Assembly: GCA_016763475.1 (NCBI GenBank)
Contig: JAESTV010000281.1
Span: forward strand, 1 to 38,319
Source: Roseicyclus sp.
Lineage (GTDB): Bacteria; Pseudomonadota; Alphaproteobacteria; Rhodobacterales; Rhodobacteraceae
Direction of reading: 5' to 3'
DNA length: 38,319 nucleotides
A model generated the notes under the pieces. The model saw nothing but the letters and a program-made list of their open reading frames with translations, was not told the DNA's origin and did not search any database. A program made the position numbers and the translations under genes. Of the stretch, positions 1-9,571 are shown piece by piece; positions within the stretch are counted from its first letter, which is position 1; each line of letters opens with the position of its first letter.

Positions 1-314
1 CAGCCCCGCCCGGCCTGCCCCGCCCGGCCTGTACCCATGGCCCGACGGAGCGCACCCTGGTATCCTTGCCGGGTGCAACATCACCCGCCACATCACCCGC
101 CACATGCCTTGCCCTCATAACAATCCGGCCCCATCTGCTGGTGAACCCCACTGGGATATCAGAGGCACACCCTGCCCCCCGCTGCCCCCCGCGCCGATTT
201 CGCCCCTTGACCTTTCAAGCCTCAGTCTGTTGAACCCCGGGGGATTGGCTGCTCCGGCAAATGGCTGGCGTTTCGCCTTATTCGCAAGGACTTCACCAGA
301 GGAATACCGCCAAG
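1..314. other. Left-edge non-coding region with short tandem repeats
   Basis: No convincing gene is seen. Two short tandem duplications are visible: a 14-bp unit (ccccgcccggcctg) at 4-17 and 18-31, and a 12-bp unit (acatcacccgcc) at 78-89 and 90-101. A reading frame at 104-358 runs into yidC but has low-complexity proline-rich content and no Shine-Dalgarno sequence. In many bacteria rnpA and yidD lie upstream of yidC; neither is visible in the bases present here. Confidence 0.5.
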
Positions 315-2195
315 ATGGACGATCAGAACAGAAACCTGATCCTGGCCACCGGCCTTAGCTTTGTTGTAATCATCGGGTGGTTCCTATTCTTCCCGCCGCC
401 GGAAGTTACTCAGGACCCCAACGCCCTGCCCCCCGCGGCGGAAACCGGCGTGGCCCCAGGTGATACCGACATCGCTCTGACTCCACCCCTGGCCGGTGGT
501 CCGACCCCCGCAGCGATTGAAAACAGCGCACCTGTTGAGGCCACTTTGTCAGAGGCCGCGCGCATCCCGATCGAAACGCAATCGGTCGAAGGTTCGATCT
601 CGCTGCTTGGTGGCCGCATCGACGACCTGTCCCTGCGCAATTACGTCACCGAAGTGGATGGCGATCAGATTGTTCGCCTGCTGTCCCCGGTCGGTTCCGA
701 AGACCCGTATTACGCCCTTTACGGTTGGATCCCATCAGGTGGGCTTGGCTATGAGGACGTCCCGACCTCCGACACCCCGTGGGAATTGGAGTCCGGTGGA
801 ACCCTGACCCCGGACTCCCCTGTCACGTTGGTCTGGGAAAACGGCGGTGGCCTGATCTTCCGCCGCACCATCGCCATTGACGACAGTTACATGTTCGAGA
901 TCACGCAATCGGTTGAGAACACTGGCGCGGTTGATGTCAGCCTCGCCCCCTACGGCATAGTCGCCCGCCATGGCCTGCCCGGCGATCTGCAGAATTTCTT
1001 CATCCTGCACGAAGGTGTTGTCCGCAATATCGACGGCATCGTCGATCGGTTCAACTTTGACGATCTGCCCGATCTGGATGTGGTTCCACGTGAAGGCGTC
1101 CCCGCCGAAGCGGCCGAGGTTATGTCCTCTGGCTGGATCGGGTTCACCGACAAATATTGGATGACCACGCTGATCCCCAGCGAAGGCCAGCCGTTCACCT
1201 CGGTCACGAAATACGTGCCCGGCGCAGACATCTACCAAACCGAAGCGCGCCTGCCGCAAATGGTTATCGCTGCCGGACAGACAGCTGAGGTTTCCACCAG
1301 ACTTTTTGCCGGTGCCAAAGAAGCGGAAGCGATCCGCAACTATGAAAACGCAGAGCCCGGCCTGATCTCCAGCCTCTTCGGCGCGGAATCTGACGCAAAC
1401 CGCCCGCAGGTCGAGCGTTTCATCGATTCCATCGACTGGGGCTGGTTCTTCTTCCTCACCAAGCCACTGTTCTGGCTGCTTCATTGGCTCAACGCGACCA
1501 TAGGCAACATGGGCGTCGCGATCATCTTCCTGACCCTGATCGTCAAGGCGATCCTCTTCCCACTGGCCTACCGCTCCTATGTCTCCATGGCGAAGATGAA
1601 GGAACTCCAGCCCGAGATGGAGAAGATGAAAGAAGCGGCCGGAGACGACCGTGAAAAGGTCCAGAAAGGCATGATGGAGCTTTACAAGAAGAACAAGGTG
1701 AACCCGGCATCAGGGTGTCTGCCAATCATCTTGCAAATCCCGATCTTCTTCTCGCTCTACAAGGTGATCTTTGTCACGCTGGAGTTGCGCCACGCGCCGT
1801 TTTTCGGTTGGCTCAACGACCTCGCCTCACCGGACTCCTCATCGATTATCAACCTCTTCGGCCTGCTGCCCAACCCAGCGCCCGAACCGGGATCGATCAT
1901 GGCGCTGGCCTTCATCGGCGTTCTGCCGCTGCTCCTGGGCATCTCCATGTGGCTACAGCAAAAGCTGAATCCGGCTCCCACAGACGCAACCCAGGCCGCC
2001 ATCTTCGCGTGGCTGCCTTGGGTCTTCATGTTCATGCTTGGCAGTTTCGCGTCTGGCCTGCTGGTCTATTGGATCGCCAACAACACGCTGACCTTCAGCC
2101 AGCAATACCTGATCATGCGCAGCCAAGGCTTTAAGCCGGACGTCTTTGGAAATATCCGGCGCAGCTTCTCACGCAAGAAAACGGACGCCAAATGA
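315..2195 (+). CDS. yidC: Membrane protein insertase YidC
   Basis: YidC inserts and folds inner-membrane proteins, alone or with SecYEG. The 626-aa product has the Gram-negative layout: an N-terminal membrane segment (about residues 8-24, ending in WFLFFPPP), a large periplasmic domain (about 40-360), and a five-helix insertase core from about residue 375. The core contains the amphipathic cytoplasmic loop with SMAKMKELQPEMEKMKEAAG and the motif KVNPASGCLPIILQIPIFFS. The start at 315 was chosen over an in-frame codon at 261 because MDDQNRNLI is the usual N-terminus and AGAGG lies at 297-301. It overlaps the next gene by 4 nt (ATGA), so the two are probably co-transcribed. Confidence 0.97.
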   Translation: MDDQNRNLILATGLSFVVIIGWFLFFPPPEVTQDPNALPPAAETGVAPGDTDIALTPPLAGGPTPAAIENSAPVEATLSEAARIPIETQSVEGSISLLGGRIDDLSLRNYVTEVDGDQIVRLLSPVGSEDPYYALYGWIPSGGLGYEDVPTSDTPWELESGGTLTPDSPVTLVWENGGGLIFRRTIAIDDSYMFEITQSVENTGAVDVSLAPYGIVARHGLPGDLQNFFILHEGVVRNIDGIVDRFNFDDLPDLDVVPREGVPAEAAEVMSSGWIGFTDKYWMTTLIPSEGQPFTSVTKYVPGADIYQTEARLPQMVIAAGQTAEVSTRLFAGAKEAEAIRNYENAEPGLISSLFGAESDANRPQVERFIDSIDWGWFFFLTKPLFWLLHWLNATIGNMGVAIIFLTLIVKAILFPLAYRSYVSMAKMKELQPEMEKMKEAAGDDREKVQKGMMELYKKNKVNPASGCLPIILQIPIFFSLYKVIFVTLELRHAPFFGWLNDLASPDSSSIINLFGLLPNPAPEPGSIMALAFIGVLPLLLGISMWLQQKLNPAPTDATQAAIFAWLPWVFMFMLGSFASGLLVYWIANNTLTFSQQYLIMRSQGFKPDVFGNIRRSFSRKKTDAK

Positions 2196-2929
2196 CCTGG
2201 TCGCTTGATCAAATCTGGCGATACCCGATCAAAGGCATCGGGGCAGAGCGGCTGAGAGCGGTTGATCTGGCCCCGGACCTGCCGCTGCCGCTGGACCGTG
2301 CCTGGGCCGTGCTTGAGGATGGTGGCGAGGCGCACGACGGCTGGCGCTCCTGCCGCAACTTCCTGCGCGGGGCCAAAGGCCCGTCGTTGATGGCCATCAC
2401 GGCCCATGTCGATGGCGACTTGATCCACCTCAGCCACCCGGACCGCCCCGATATCAGCGTGGCACCAGGCGCCGATGATCAGGCCCTTTTCGACTGGCTG
2501 GCACCGATCTATCCGGCAGACCGCCGCCGCCCGGCCGCCCTTGTGAAATCGCCACCAGAGGGCATGTCCGATGTGCCATTTGCATCGATCTCGGTTCTCA
2601 ATCTGGCGTCCCTCAGGGCACTTGGCCAAAAGCTCGGCCAAGACCTCGACCCACGCCGGTTTCGCGGCAACTTATGGCTTGATGGCCTCCCCCCCTGGGC
2701 GGAATTCGACCTCGTGGGTAAGACGCTACAGATCGGAAGCACCCGGCTGAAGATCATAGATAGAATAACCCGCTGCCGCGCCACCGAGGCAAACCCCGCC
2801 ACAGGTCAGCGCGATGCCAACACGCTGCAAGCCCTAAGTGACGGCTGGAACCATCAGGATTTCGGCGTCTGCGCCAAGGTGCGCCAAGGCGGCCCGATCA
2901 AAGTGGGCGACACGGTCACCCTGCTATGA
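2192..2929 (+). CDS. MOSC domain-containing protein
   Basis: The 245-aa protein has an N-terminal MOSC_N-like beta domain (starting WSLDQIWRYPIKGIGAERL) followed by a MOSC domain. The conserved cysteine of the family sits in RITRCRATEANPATGQRD near residue 194, after the RFRGNLWLDG motif. MOSC domains are molybdenum-cofactor sulfurase-related; stand-alone proteins such as YcbX and YiiM act with molybdoenzymes or on N-hydroxylated compounds. The substrate here cannot be read from sequence. Its ATG overlaps the yidC stop, which implies translational coupling rather than a shared pathway. The family call is firm, the role is not. Confidence 0.88.
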   Translation: MTWSLDQIWRYPIKGIGAERLRAVDLAPDLPLPLDRAWAVLEDGGEAHDGWRSCRNFLRGAKGPSLMAITAHVDGDLIHLSHPDRPDISVAPGADDQALFDWLAPIYPADRRRPAALVKSPPEGMSDVPFASISVLNLASLRALGQKLGQDLDPRRFRGNLWLDGLPPWAEFDLVGKTLQIGSTRLKIIDRITRCRATEANPATGQRDANTLQALSDGWNHQDFGVCAKVRQGGPIKVGDTVTLL

Positions 2930-3100
2930 TTGCTCCCGACCCGACCACACCTCCCCTATGGCATCCACCTTTGCAGGGGCGGCCTTCCTCAAGCCATTGG
3001 CCACACACACACCTACATGGTGGGGCTGGCCCGTGGACAAGATCACCCGTAACCTCAACGCGATCCGCGGTGCCGGTTTGACCGCCTTGGAGGCCGCGAC

Positions 3101-3754
3101 ATGAACACATTGCCCTTCCCTCTCGCGGAGAAACCCGATCCCGCCACAGAAGAACGTGGCCGCAAACTTTTCGCCGCAAACTCCGACTTCGTGAAAGGTG
3201 TTGTGGCGATGGATGGCCTGCCGGTCGCGGACCGAACCGAGGTCTGCTTTGCAGGCCGCTCCAACGTTGGCAAATCCACGCTGATCAACGCGCTTACCAA
3301 CCGCAAAGGTCTCGCACGGGCCTCCAACACGCCGGGCCGCACCCAGGAGATCAACTATTTCACCCTCGCAGACAGCCACTACCTCGTGGACCTGCCCGGT
3401 TACGGCTACGCCGAAGCACCGCTGCACGTGGTCCAGCAATGGCAAGCGCTGCTGAAGTCCTACCTGCGCGGTCGCGCGACCCTGCGCCGGGCGTTTGTCC
3501 TGATTGACGCGCGCCACGGCGTTAAGGCCGTCGATGAAGAGATCATGAAACTCCTCGATATCGCCGCTGTCCCGTTTCAGGCCGTGCTGACAAAATCAGA
3601 CAAGGTCAAAGACAAAGACCGCGAAACCTCACTTGCCCGCACCCGCGCAGCCCTCATCAAACACCCTGCCGCCTACCCCGAGATCATCCTGACCTCGTCC
3701 GAGAAGGGTGACGGCATCCCAACGCTGCGCGCCACCATCGCCACCTTGGAATGA
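3101..3754 (+). CDS. engB: Ribosome biogenesis GTP-binding protein EngB (YihA/YsxC)
   Basis: EngB is a small GTPase needed for late 50S subunit assembly. All GTPase motifs are visible in the 217-aa product: G1 GRSNVGKST (residues 52-60), G2 threonine within NTPGRTQ, G3 DLPGYGYA, G4 TKSD and G5 SSEKG. A good Shine-Dalgarno (GGAGG) lies at 3089-3093. It follows the MOSC gene after a 171-bp gap in which no gene is seen. The arrangement yidC, MOSC, engB, argB links membrane and ribosome biogenesis genes with arginine synthesis and looks like an ancestral cluster rather than a pathway operon. Confidence 0.97.
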   Translation: MNTLPFPLAEKPDPATEERGRKLFAANSDFVKGVVAMDGLPVADRTEVCFAGRSNVGKSTLINALTNRKGLARASNTPGRTQEINYFTLADSHYLVDLPGYGYAEAPLHVVQQWQALLKSYLRGRATLRRAFVLIDARHGVKAVDEEIMKLLDIAAVPFQAVLTKSDKVKDKDRETSLARTRAALIKHPAAYPEIILTSSEKGDGIPTLRATIATLE

Positions 3755-3818
3755 CGCCGTAAGCATAGCGCGCCCGCCCTTTCATCTTGGCCAAAAACTC
3801 CGGGGGACGGCGAAGCCG

Positions 3819-3833
3819 GGGGGCAGCGCCCCC
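3819..3833. repeat. GC-rich hairpin in the engB-argB gap
   Basis: A perfect 6-bp stem with a 3-nt loop (GGGGGC, AGC, GCCCCC) lies in the 148-bp gap between engB and argB, preceded by ccaaaaactccggggg. It has no U-tract, so it is not a good intrinsic terminator. The combination resembles short intergenic repeats common in roseobacter genomes, but only one copy is visible here. Confidence 0.4.
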
Positions 3834-3902
3834 AATCCGGCCCTTCACACCCACACACCCAGCCCGTATTGCTGGATACACACTCCGCACCGGCCCAAAC
3901 CC

Positions 3903-4760
3903 ATGAAAACACAAATGACCCGCGACGACCTTGCCACCGCCCGCACTCTTTCTGAGGCGCTTCCCTATCTGCAACGCTTCAACGACGCCGTTGTTGTGGT
4001 GAAATTCGGCGGCAACGCCATGGGGGATGACGCCGAAATGGCCAGCTTCGCCCGGGACATGGTCCTGCTGCGGCAGGTTGGGGTGAATCCCGTGGTTGTC
4101 CACGGCGGTGGCCCGATGATTAACCAGATGCTGGCCAAACTCGGGATCAAATCCGAATTCAAGGACGGCAAACGGATCACCGATGCCGCCACGGTTGAGG
4201 TTGTCGAGATGGTCCTTTCAGGCCGGGTCAACAAACGCATCGTACAGGCGATCAACGCTGAGGGCGGAAAGGCCGTGGGCCTTTCGGGCAAAGACGCCAA
4301 CATGATCACTTGTGAACCCGCTGATCCCGAATTGGGCTTCGTCGGGGAGCCGTCCGATGTCGATCCCAGTGTGATCAACAACCTCTTTGAGCATAACATG
4401 ATCCCGGTGATCGCGCCTCTGGGCCAGGGCCGCAACGGAGAGACCTATAACATCAACGGTGACACCGCCGCCGGTGCAATTGCGGCGGCCCTCAAGGCTG
4501 ACCGACTGCTGCTTCTGACCAATGTCTCTGGGGTCAGGAACGCCGCAGGGGAGATCCTGACCGAGCTGACCACCGCCGATATTGATGCCATGATCGCCGA
4601 CGGCACCATCTCGGGCGGCATGATCCCGAAGACCGAAACCGCATTGCGAGCAGTGCGCGGCGGCGTGCGGGCCTGCACCATTGTCGATGGCCGCGTCCGC
4701 AATGCAGTCCTGCTGGAACTCTTTACCGAACATGGCGCTGGCTCCATGATTCGCGTGTGA
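3903..4760 (+). CDS. argB: Acetylglutamate kinase
   Basis: ArgB phosphorylates N-acetyl-L-glutamate with ATP, the second step of arginine synthesis. The 285-aa product shows the amino-acid kinase glycine motifs [11 protein letters not shown] near residue 35 and VVHGGGPMI near residue 60. It also has the substrate-binding [16 protein letters not shown], the nucleotide region [20 protein letters not shown], and the C-terminal [15 protein letters not shown]. The start is set at the ATG giving MKTQMTRDD; the ATG at 3915 is an alternative, and neither has a strong Shine-Dalgarno. Upstream in-frame sequence to 3708 is low-complexity and overlaps engB. Its stop overlaps the next start codon. Confidence 0.96.
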   Translation: MKTQMTRDDLATARTLSEALPYLQRFNDAVVVVKFGGNAMGDDAEMASFARDMVLLRQVGVNPVVVHGGGPMINQMLAKLGIKSEFKDGKRITDAATVEVVEMVLSGRVNKRIVQAINAEGGKAVGLSGKDANMITCEPADPELGFVGEPSDVDPSVINNLFEHNMIPVIAPLGQGRNGETYNINGDTAAGAIAAALKADRLLLLTNVSGVRNAAGEILTELTTADIDAMIADGTISGGMIPKTETALRAVRGGVRACTIVDGRVRNAVLLELFTEHGAGSMIRV

Positions 4761-5401
4761 TGGATTACGAAACGCTCCAGGCCGCAGCCGAAGTCAGGCA
4801 CCTCAGCGTTGTTGGCGCCTTCCACCCCGACGTGCACGACACCGCGCCCGAAGGCACACTCCTGCTGCTCGCCCCACGCGAACCCGGTTTCTGGCCCCAC
4901 TTCACCGCATCACCTGAATACACCGACGGCGCACCCGACCCGATGGATCGCTGGTCCACCCGTGTCGTGAGTGACCTGGCAAACGCAACAGGTGCCGTGC
5001 CCATCTTTCCCTTCGGCGGCCCGCCCTACAGCCCGTTCATCACCTGGGCCAAAAACACCGGCCGCATCCACAAAAGTCCCGTCACGCTTCTGGTGCATGA
5101 CAAGCAGGGCCTGATGATCTCCTTTCGGGGGGCGCTTGCGATCCCACACAGGCTTGACCTGCCGCCGCCGCCCCTCAGCCCCTGCCTCCTGTGCCATTCC
5201 CCGTGTGAAGATGCCTGCCCCGTCGATGCGCTGTCAGAGGACGGCTACGACACCGCCGCATGCCACGCTTTCCTGGACACCCCCGCAGGGGCCAACTGTA
5301 TCGAGAACGGCTGCAAGGCCCGTCGCGCCTGCCCCGTCAGCCAAGACTTTGCCCGCATTCCCGCCCAATCAGCGTTCCATATGCAGAGTTTCCATAAATG
5401 A
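4760..5401 (+). CDS. 4Fe-4S ferredoxin-like protein
   Basis: A 213-aa protein whose last third carries iron-sulfur ligands: CLLCHSPCEDACP (C-x2-C-x3-C-x3-CP) and a second group CIENGCKARRACP. That spacing fits one or two [4Fe-4S] clusters. The N-terminal 130 residues have no motif I can name. The arrangement resembles QueG-type or small-molecule reductase C-terminal ferredoxin domains, but no cobalamin site is visible. The ATG at 4760 shares its A with the argB stop; a GTG at 4757 is possible. It overlaps the next gene by 4 nt. The electron-transfer role is inferred and the partner is unknown. Confidence 0.8.
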   Translation: MDYETLQAAAEVRHLSVVGAFHPDVHDTAPEGTLLLLAPREPGFWPHFTASPEYTDGAPDPMDRWSTRVVSDLANATGAVPIFPFGGPPYSPFITWAKNTGRIHKSPVTLLVHDKQGLMISFRGALAIPHRLDLPPPPLSPCLLCHSPCEDACPVDALSEDGYDTAACHAFLDTPAGANCIENGCKARRACPVSQDFARIPAQSAFHMQSFHK

Positions 5402-5895
5402 CGCGCACGGTGATCCTGATCCGGCACTGCAAATCCGACTGGGACGGCAGCGCGGGTGACCATAACCGCCCGCTCAATTCCCGTGGCGTGCGCTCGGCCC
5501 CGCGCATCGGCGCATGGTTGGCGGCCCATGACCTCACCCCCGACGCGGTCCTCTGCTCTGATGCACGCCGCACTCAACAAACCTGGGCCGGTATCGCAGA
5601 CCAATTGCCGGGAAAGCCTTCCCTCACCCTCAGCCGTATCCTCTATCTGGCTGAGCCTGAGGTGATGCTGGAGGCCCTCCAGGCCACTACAGCCAAAACA
5701 ATTGCACTTATCGCCCACAATCCCGGCATCGCGGCCCTCGCATGGGAGTTGACCCGAACGCCCCCCGCGGATGAGCGTTTCGCCACCTACCCCACCGGCG
5801 CCACAACTGTCCTGCGCTTCGAACAGGAAATCACCCATGGGCAAGGGGAACTCTTGCATTTCATTACGCCACGTGACCTTTCCGACCCGCGCTAG
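5398..5895 (+). CDS. SixA-like histidine phosphatase family protein
   Basis: The 165-aa protein belongs to the branch-1 histidine phosphatase superfamily. It opens with LIRHCKSDW, where the usual RHG catalytic motif reads RHC, and has a second conserved arginine in CSDARRTQQT and the second catalytic histidine in ALIAHNPGI. The length and RHxKSDW form match SixA-type phosphohistidine phosphatases, which in E. coli act on histidine-phosphorylated phosphotransfer proteins; the substrate here is unknown. Its ATG overlaps the stop of the iron-sulfur gene, and it is the last gene of the + strand cluster before a terminator hairpin. Confidence 0.87.
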   Translation: MTRTVILIRHCKSDWDGSAGDHNRPLNSRGVRSAPRIGAWLAAHDLTPDAVLCSDARRTQQTWAGIADQLPGKPSLTLSRILYLAEPEVMLEALQATTAKTIALIAHNPGIAALAWELTRTPPADERFATYPTGATTVLRFEQEITHGQGELLHFITPRDLSDPR

Positions 5896-5930
5896 ACCAC
5901 CCGCTCTTCCTGTAACAATACGAACAAAAA

Positions 5931-5970
5931 CCGCCCGCATCCTGCTGGACACGGGCGGCGTTCTGTTTTC
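5931..5970 (+). terminator. Intrinsic terminator after the yidC-sixA cluster
   Basis: A stem of CCGCCCG (5931-5937) with CGGGCGG (5952-5958) encloses a 14-nt loop, is preceded by five A residues and followed by a T-rich stretch (cgttctgtttt). It lies 35 bp after the phosphatase stop. Confidence 0.65.
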
Positions 5971-6024
5971 CGTAGACCGGGCCTTGGCCCCGTTTTGTTT
6001 TCCGTAGACCGGGCTTTAGCCCGG
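5964..6024. repeat. 19-bp direct repeat, each copy followed by a hairpin
   Basis: The 19-mer tgttttccgtagaccgggc occurs at 5964-5982 and again at 5996-6014. Each copy runs into a small inverted repeat: GGGCC-TT-GGCCC (5979-5990) and CCGGGC-TTTA-GCCCGG (6009-6024). It lies between the convergent sixA-like gene and aapP and may be a duplicated terminator or a dispersed repeat. Confidence 0.7.
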
Positions 6025-6066
6025 AGTGCGGCGGTGCGGATCAAGCGCACACGTAAGGGTATCCGA

Positions 6067-6091
6067 AAGCCGGTTCTCGCGTTCCGGCTTG
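6067..6091 (-). terminator. Hairpin downstream of aapP
   Basis: AAGCCGG (6068-6074) pairs with CCGGCTT (6085-6091 region) around a 10-nt loop, 5 bp past the aapP stop. Read on the - strand the stem is followed by ttcgg rather than a long U-tract, so termination strength is uncertain. Confidence 0.45.
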
Positions 6092-6095
6092 CGCC

Positions 6096-6899
6096 TTAGT
6101 GCCCCAGAATCTGGCTCAGGAACAACTTCGTACGTTCACTCTTGGGATTGGTGAAGAACTCTTCCGGCTCATTTTGCTCTACAATCTGACCGTCATCCAT
6201 AAAGATCACGCGGTTGGCAACCTGACGGGCAAAGCCCATCTCATGGGTCACACACAGCATGGTCATTCCTTCTTCAGCCAACTCGATCATTGTATCGAGC
6301 ACTTCTTTGATCATCTCGGGGTCAAGCGCCGAGGTTGGCTCGTCGAACAACATGATACGCGGGCGCATACACAGGGAACGGGCAATTGCCACACGCTGCT
6401 GCTGACCACCCGATAGCTGACCGGGGTATTTGGCAGCCTGCTCCGGGATCTTCACCTTCGTAAGGAAATGCATTGCCACTTCCTCGGCTTCCTTTTTGGG
6501 CGTTTTACGCACCCAGATCGGGGCCAGCGTACAATTCTCCAGAACCGTCAGGTGTGGGAACAGGTTGAAGTGCTGGAAGCACATGCCAACCTCGGACCGG
6601 ATCTTGTCGATGTTCTTGAGGTCGTTGGACAACAACGTGCCGTCCACCGTAATGCGGCCTTGCTGATGCTCTTCCAGCGCGTTGATGCACCGGATCAGCG
6701 TCGATTTGCCAGATCCCGAGGGGCCGCAAATCACGATCCGCTCCCCCTGGTTCACCGTCAGGTTGATATCGCGCAGCACGTGGAACGTGCCGAACCACTT
6801 GTTCATCCCGGTGATCTCAATCGCCACCTCGTCAGAGACGGCCATTTTCGAACGGTCAATCTCACGTTCTTGCGTAGTATGTGTTGCAGAGTCAGACAT
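6096..6899 (-). CDS. aapP: General amino-acid ABC transporter ATP-binding protein
   Basis: This is the ATPase of a polar amino-acid importer (AapJQMP/BztABCD family). The 267-aa protein has Walker [10 protein letters not shown] (residues 59-67), a Q-loop in [16 protein letters not shown], the signature LSGGQQQR, Walker [13 protein letters not shown] and the H-loop CVTHEMGFA. The start at 6899 is preceded by GAGGAGA. It is the last gene of the aapJ-Q-M-P cluster, 11 bp after aapM, and would energise uptake through AapQ/AapM. Because aapM is frameshifted in this sequence, function of the whole system depends on whether that shift is real. Confidence 0.96.
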   Translation of the reverse strand: MSDSATHTTQEREIDRSKMAVSDEVAIEITGMNKWFGTFHVLRDINLTVNQGERIVICGPSGSGKSTLIRCINALEEHQQGRITVDGTLLSNDLKNIDKIRSEVGMCFQHFNLFPHLTVLENCTLAPIWVRKTPKKEAEEVAMHFLTKVKIPEQAAKYPGQLSGGQQQRVAIARSLCMRPRIMLFDEPTSALDPEMIKEVLDTMIELAEEGMTMLCVTHEMGFARQVANRVIFMDDGQIVEQNEPEEFFTNPKSERTKLFLSQILGH

Positions 6900-6910
6900 G
6901 GTTTCTCTCC

Positions 6911-8241
6911 TCAGCGATGGCCGGTAGCGAGCTTACGCTCGAGAAATTGGGAATAGCGGGACATGCCGTAGCACACGACGAAGAAGCACAGCCCGACGAA
7001 GATGAACAACTCCCAATAGATACCGTTCCAGTCAGTGGTGGCACGGATCAGGTTGGAGAAGCCGATGGGATCGCTGAGGCCCACAAAAACCACCAGCGTG
7101 GTGTCTTTGAAAAGGCCGATGAACGACGACACGATACCCGGGATTGAAATCTTGAGGGCCTGCGGCAGAATGATCAGCTGCATCGATTGCCAATAATCCA
7201 GCCCCAGAGAATTTGCACCCTCATATTGCCCCACAGGCAGCGCCGCGAGGCCACCCCGGACCACCTCGGCGATATAGGCCGAGGAGAACAACGTCACCAT
7301 GATGATAACCCGAAGCATAAGGTCGAAGTTTGCGCTTGGCGGCAGGAAATAGTTCAGCAGCAGCGACGCGGTGAACAGCCACACAATCAGCGGAACCCCC
7401 CGGATCACCTCGATGAAGATCACCGAGAACTTGTTGATGATGAACAGATCCGATTGTCGCCCAAGGGCCAGCGCAACACCAAAGGCATCGACAGGATGAT
7501 CCCCGCCGCACCAATAACGACGGCCAGAAGGAAACCGCCGATTTCAGCCGAATCCACACTCGGGATACCGATAGGGGCAACCGCGTTCAGGCCAGCGGTG
7601 ATCGGTCCGGCCAGATACATCATGAACAGGATCGGCACAATGATCGCCGCAATCGTCGACACAAGGGTGCCCAGGGAACGCGCCCCGAACATGATGATAG
7701 CAACCCCGATACCAAAGCCAAAGATCACAACCAGTGGTCCCCAGATCGACCCGCCCCAAATCAGCCAGTAGCAGATGAATGGCGCCGCAAGCGTCAGAAA
7801 CAACATCTTACGTGAGACACCTTCAAACAGCACCGGCAAAAGGGCTCCGCCGAAGACCAGGAGGGCAACAGCAGGTCGCCAATAGAACTCGGACGGATAA
7901 AAGCCGAACAACAACTGGTGCCAACGGTCGCTCAGAACCGCCCAGCACGCAACGTTGGTGCCTTCAGCCCAAACGCCATCCGCAATCCGCGCATCGCGGA
8001 TCTCGCGGCATTCCGATAGCGATCCCGCGTCCCAGATGCCGCCCACCATCCAACCCAGCGTATGGGACAGGACGTAATAGACAAGATAGACCGAGACAAT
8101 TGTCATGATCGCGTTCGGGATCGAGGAAAACAAGTTCTCCCGTATCCATTTAACCGGGCCCGCCGCAGTGATCGGCGGTGATTGCTCGGACAACATCTCT
8201 GTGCGGACGTAGCTGTCCGTGTTTGCAAGATTGTCAGTCAT
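6911..8241 (-). pseudogene. aapM: General amino-acid ABC transporter permease AapM, apparent frameshift
   Basis: The permease is split into two reading frames. The first (8241 to 7420) covers a long N-terminal half with several membrane segments and ends with family-like GGFLLAVVIGAAGIILSMPL before turning into non-family residues. The second (7423 to 6911) resumes with IFIEVIRGVPLIVWLF, the EAA-type permease region, through the C-terminus. Adding one A to the AAA run at 7481-7483 (+ strand) restores a continuous frame reading PFGVALALGRQSDLFIINKFSVIF, split here only for reference. This is either a genuine inactivating deletion or a homopolymer sequencing error. aapM begins 1 nt after the aapQ stop. 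Confidence 0.9.
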
Positions 8242-8242
8242 A

Positions 8243-9460
8243 TCAACGCTCCTGCAATTTGACGGAATTGTTATAGATATTCATCACACCTGAGATGATG
8301 AGTGACACGATCAGGTAGAACACGCCCAATAGAAGCATCCCCTCCAACTCTCGACCGGTCTGGCTGATTGTGATCCCCCCCAGGGTCGCACGCGCATCCA
8401 TATACCCCACCGCGATCGCCAGAGACGAGTTCTTGGTCAGGTTCAGGTATTGCGAGATTATCGGCGGGATAATCACCCGAAGCGCCTGCGGCAGCACAAC
8501 CAGGTTCATTGTCCGTTTCGGACGCATGCCCAGGGCCGAGGATGCCTCGGTCTGGCCTTTGTCCACGGCCAAAATACCCGCACGCACAATCTCAGCGATA
8601 AACGCGCCGGTATAAAGCGACAGGGCGATCCACAAGGCGATCAACGAGTTTCGCAGCTGGATTCCGCCGGTGAAGTTGAAGCCACCCAACTCTGGGTAGT
8701 TCAGCGTTACGGGACGGCCCAGAATGAAAAAGGCGATCAGCGTCGGGATGAAGAACAGTGCAAGACCCACAAGGAAGACTGGTGATTGCGCACCCGTGGC
8801 TTCCTGCTTTCTACGCGCCATCGCACGATAAACAAAAATGCCCACAAACGAGATCAGAAAGATCGCAATCAGCAGGCCCGAATTTGGGCCCCAATCCGGC
8901 GACGGAATGTAGATACCGCGGTTGGTGACGGCGACACTATCAAAAAGGATCATCGACGCCTCGGCGTCCTCACCCCGGAAGTCGCTGGGCCGCGGGGCTG
9001 ATTCTGTCACCACCGCAAAGATGATCAGGATCCACAGCAGCAGCGGGATGTTGCGGAAGCCTTCCACGTAGACCGACATCAAGCGCGCGATGATCCAGTT
9101 CTTCGACAGGCGTAAGATACCCGCGGTGACACCGATGATCGTGGCTGTGATACAGCCCAGAAAGGCGACCAGCAGAGTGTTCATGATACCAACCAACGCG
9201 GCGCGCGCATGGGTCGAATCGTTGGAATACTGGATCAACATCTGGTTGATGTCGTAGCCGGCCCTGTTCCCCAGGAAGCCGAAATCAATGTCCTTGCCGC
9301 GTTCGGCCAGGTTCGTGATCAAGTTATTCCCGAGCCAAAATATGCCCGCCATAATCAAGATAAACGCAACCACCTGAATAGTAGTGGACCGGTAGCGCGT
9401 GTCGTAGATTAGCTGGCCTATTTGGAAGGATTGTCGCGGCGGATCGGTAAGCGTCGCCAT
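8243..9460 (-). CDS. aapQ: General amino-acid ABC transporter permease AapQ
   Basis: The first of two paired inner-membrane permeases of the Aap/Bzt importer, 405 aa. Visible features are an N-terminal membrane segment (VVAFILIMAGIFWLG), a long periplasmic region typical of AapQ/BztB, and a C-terminal five-helix permease core with FRNIPLLLWILIIFAVV. The ATPase-coupling EAA loop reads EASSALGMRPKRTMNLVVLP. The start at 9460 has AGGGG just upstream. It is separated from aapJ by 150 bp containing a strong hairpin, which probably lowers permease expression relative to the binding protein. Confidence 0.95.
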   Translation of the reverse strand: MATLTDPPRQSFQIGQLIYDTRYRSTTIQVVAFILIMAGIFWLGNNLITNLAERGKDIDFGFLGNRAGYDINQMLIQYSNDSTHARAALVGIMNTLLVAFLGCITATIIGVTAGILRLSKNWIIARLMSVYVEGFRNIPLLLWILIIFAVVTESAPRPSDFRGEDAEASMILFDSVAVTNRGIYIPSPDWGPNSGLLIAIFLISFVGIFVYRAMARRKQEATGAQSPVFLVGLALFFIPTLIAFFILGRPVTLNYPELGGFNFTGGIQLRNSLIALWIALSLYTGAFIAEIVRAGILAVDKGQTEASSALGMRPKRTMNLVVLPQALRVIIPPIISQYLNLTKNSSLAIAVGYMDARATLGGITISQTGRELEGMLLLGVFYLIVSLIISGVMNIYNNSVKLQER

Positions 9461-9571
9461 AATGTGCCCCTGTCAGAAGGTTACTCGCGCTTTGTTCGGC
9501 GGCCCAGTTTTATCGGGTCCTGCCGGTGTTGTGATTTTGTCGATTGGCGCGTGTTGATGGTGAATATGGAA

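Noticed and set aside
104-358. 84-codon frame overlapping the yidC start
   Set aside because: Proline-rich low-complexity content, no Shine-Dalgarno, overlaps a certain gene.
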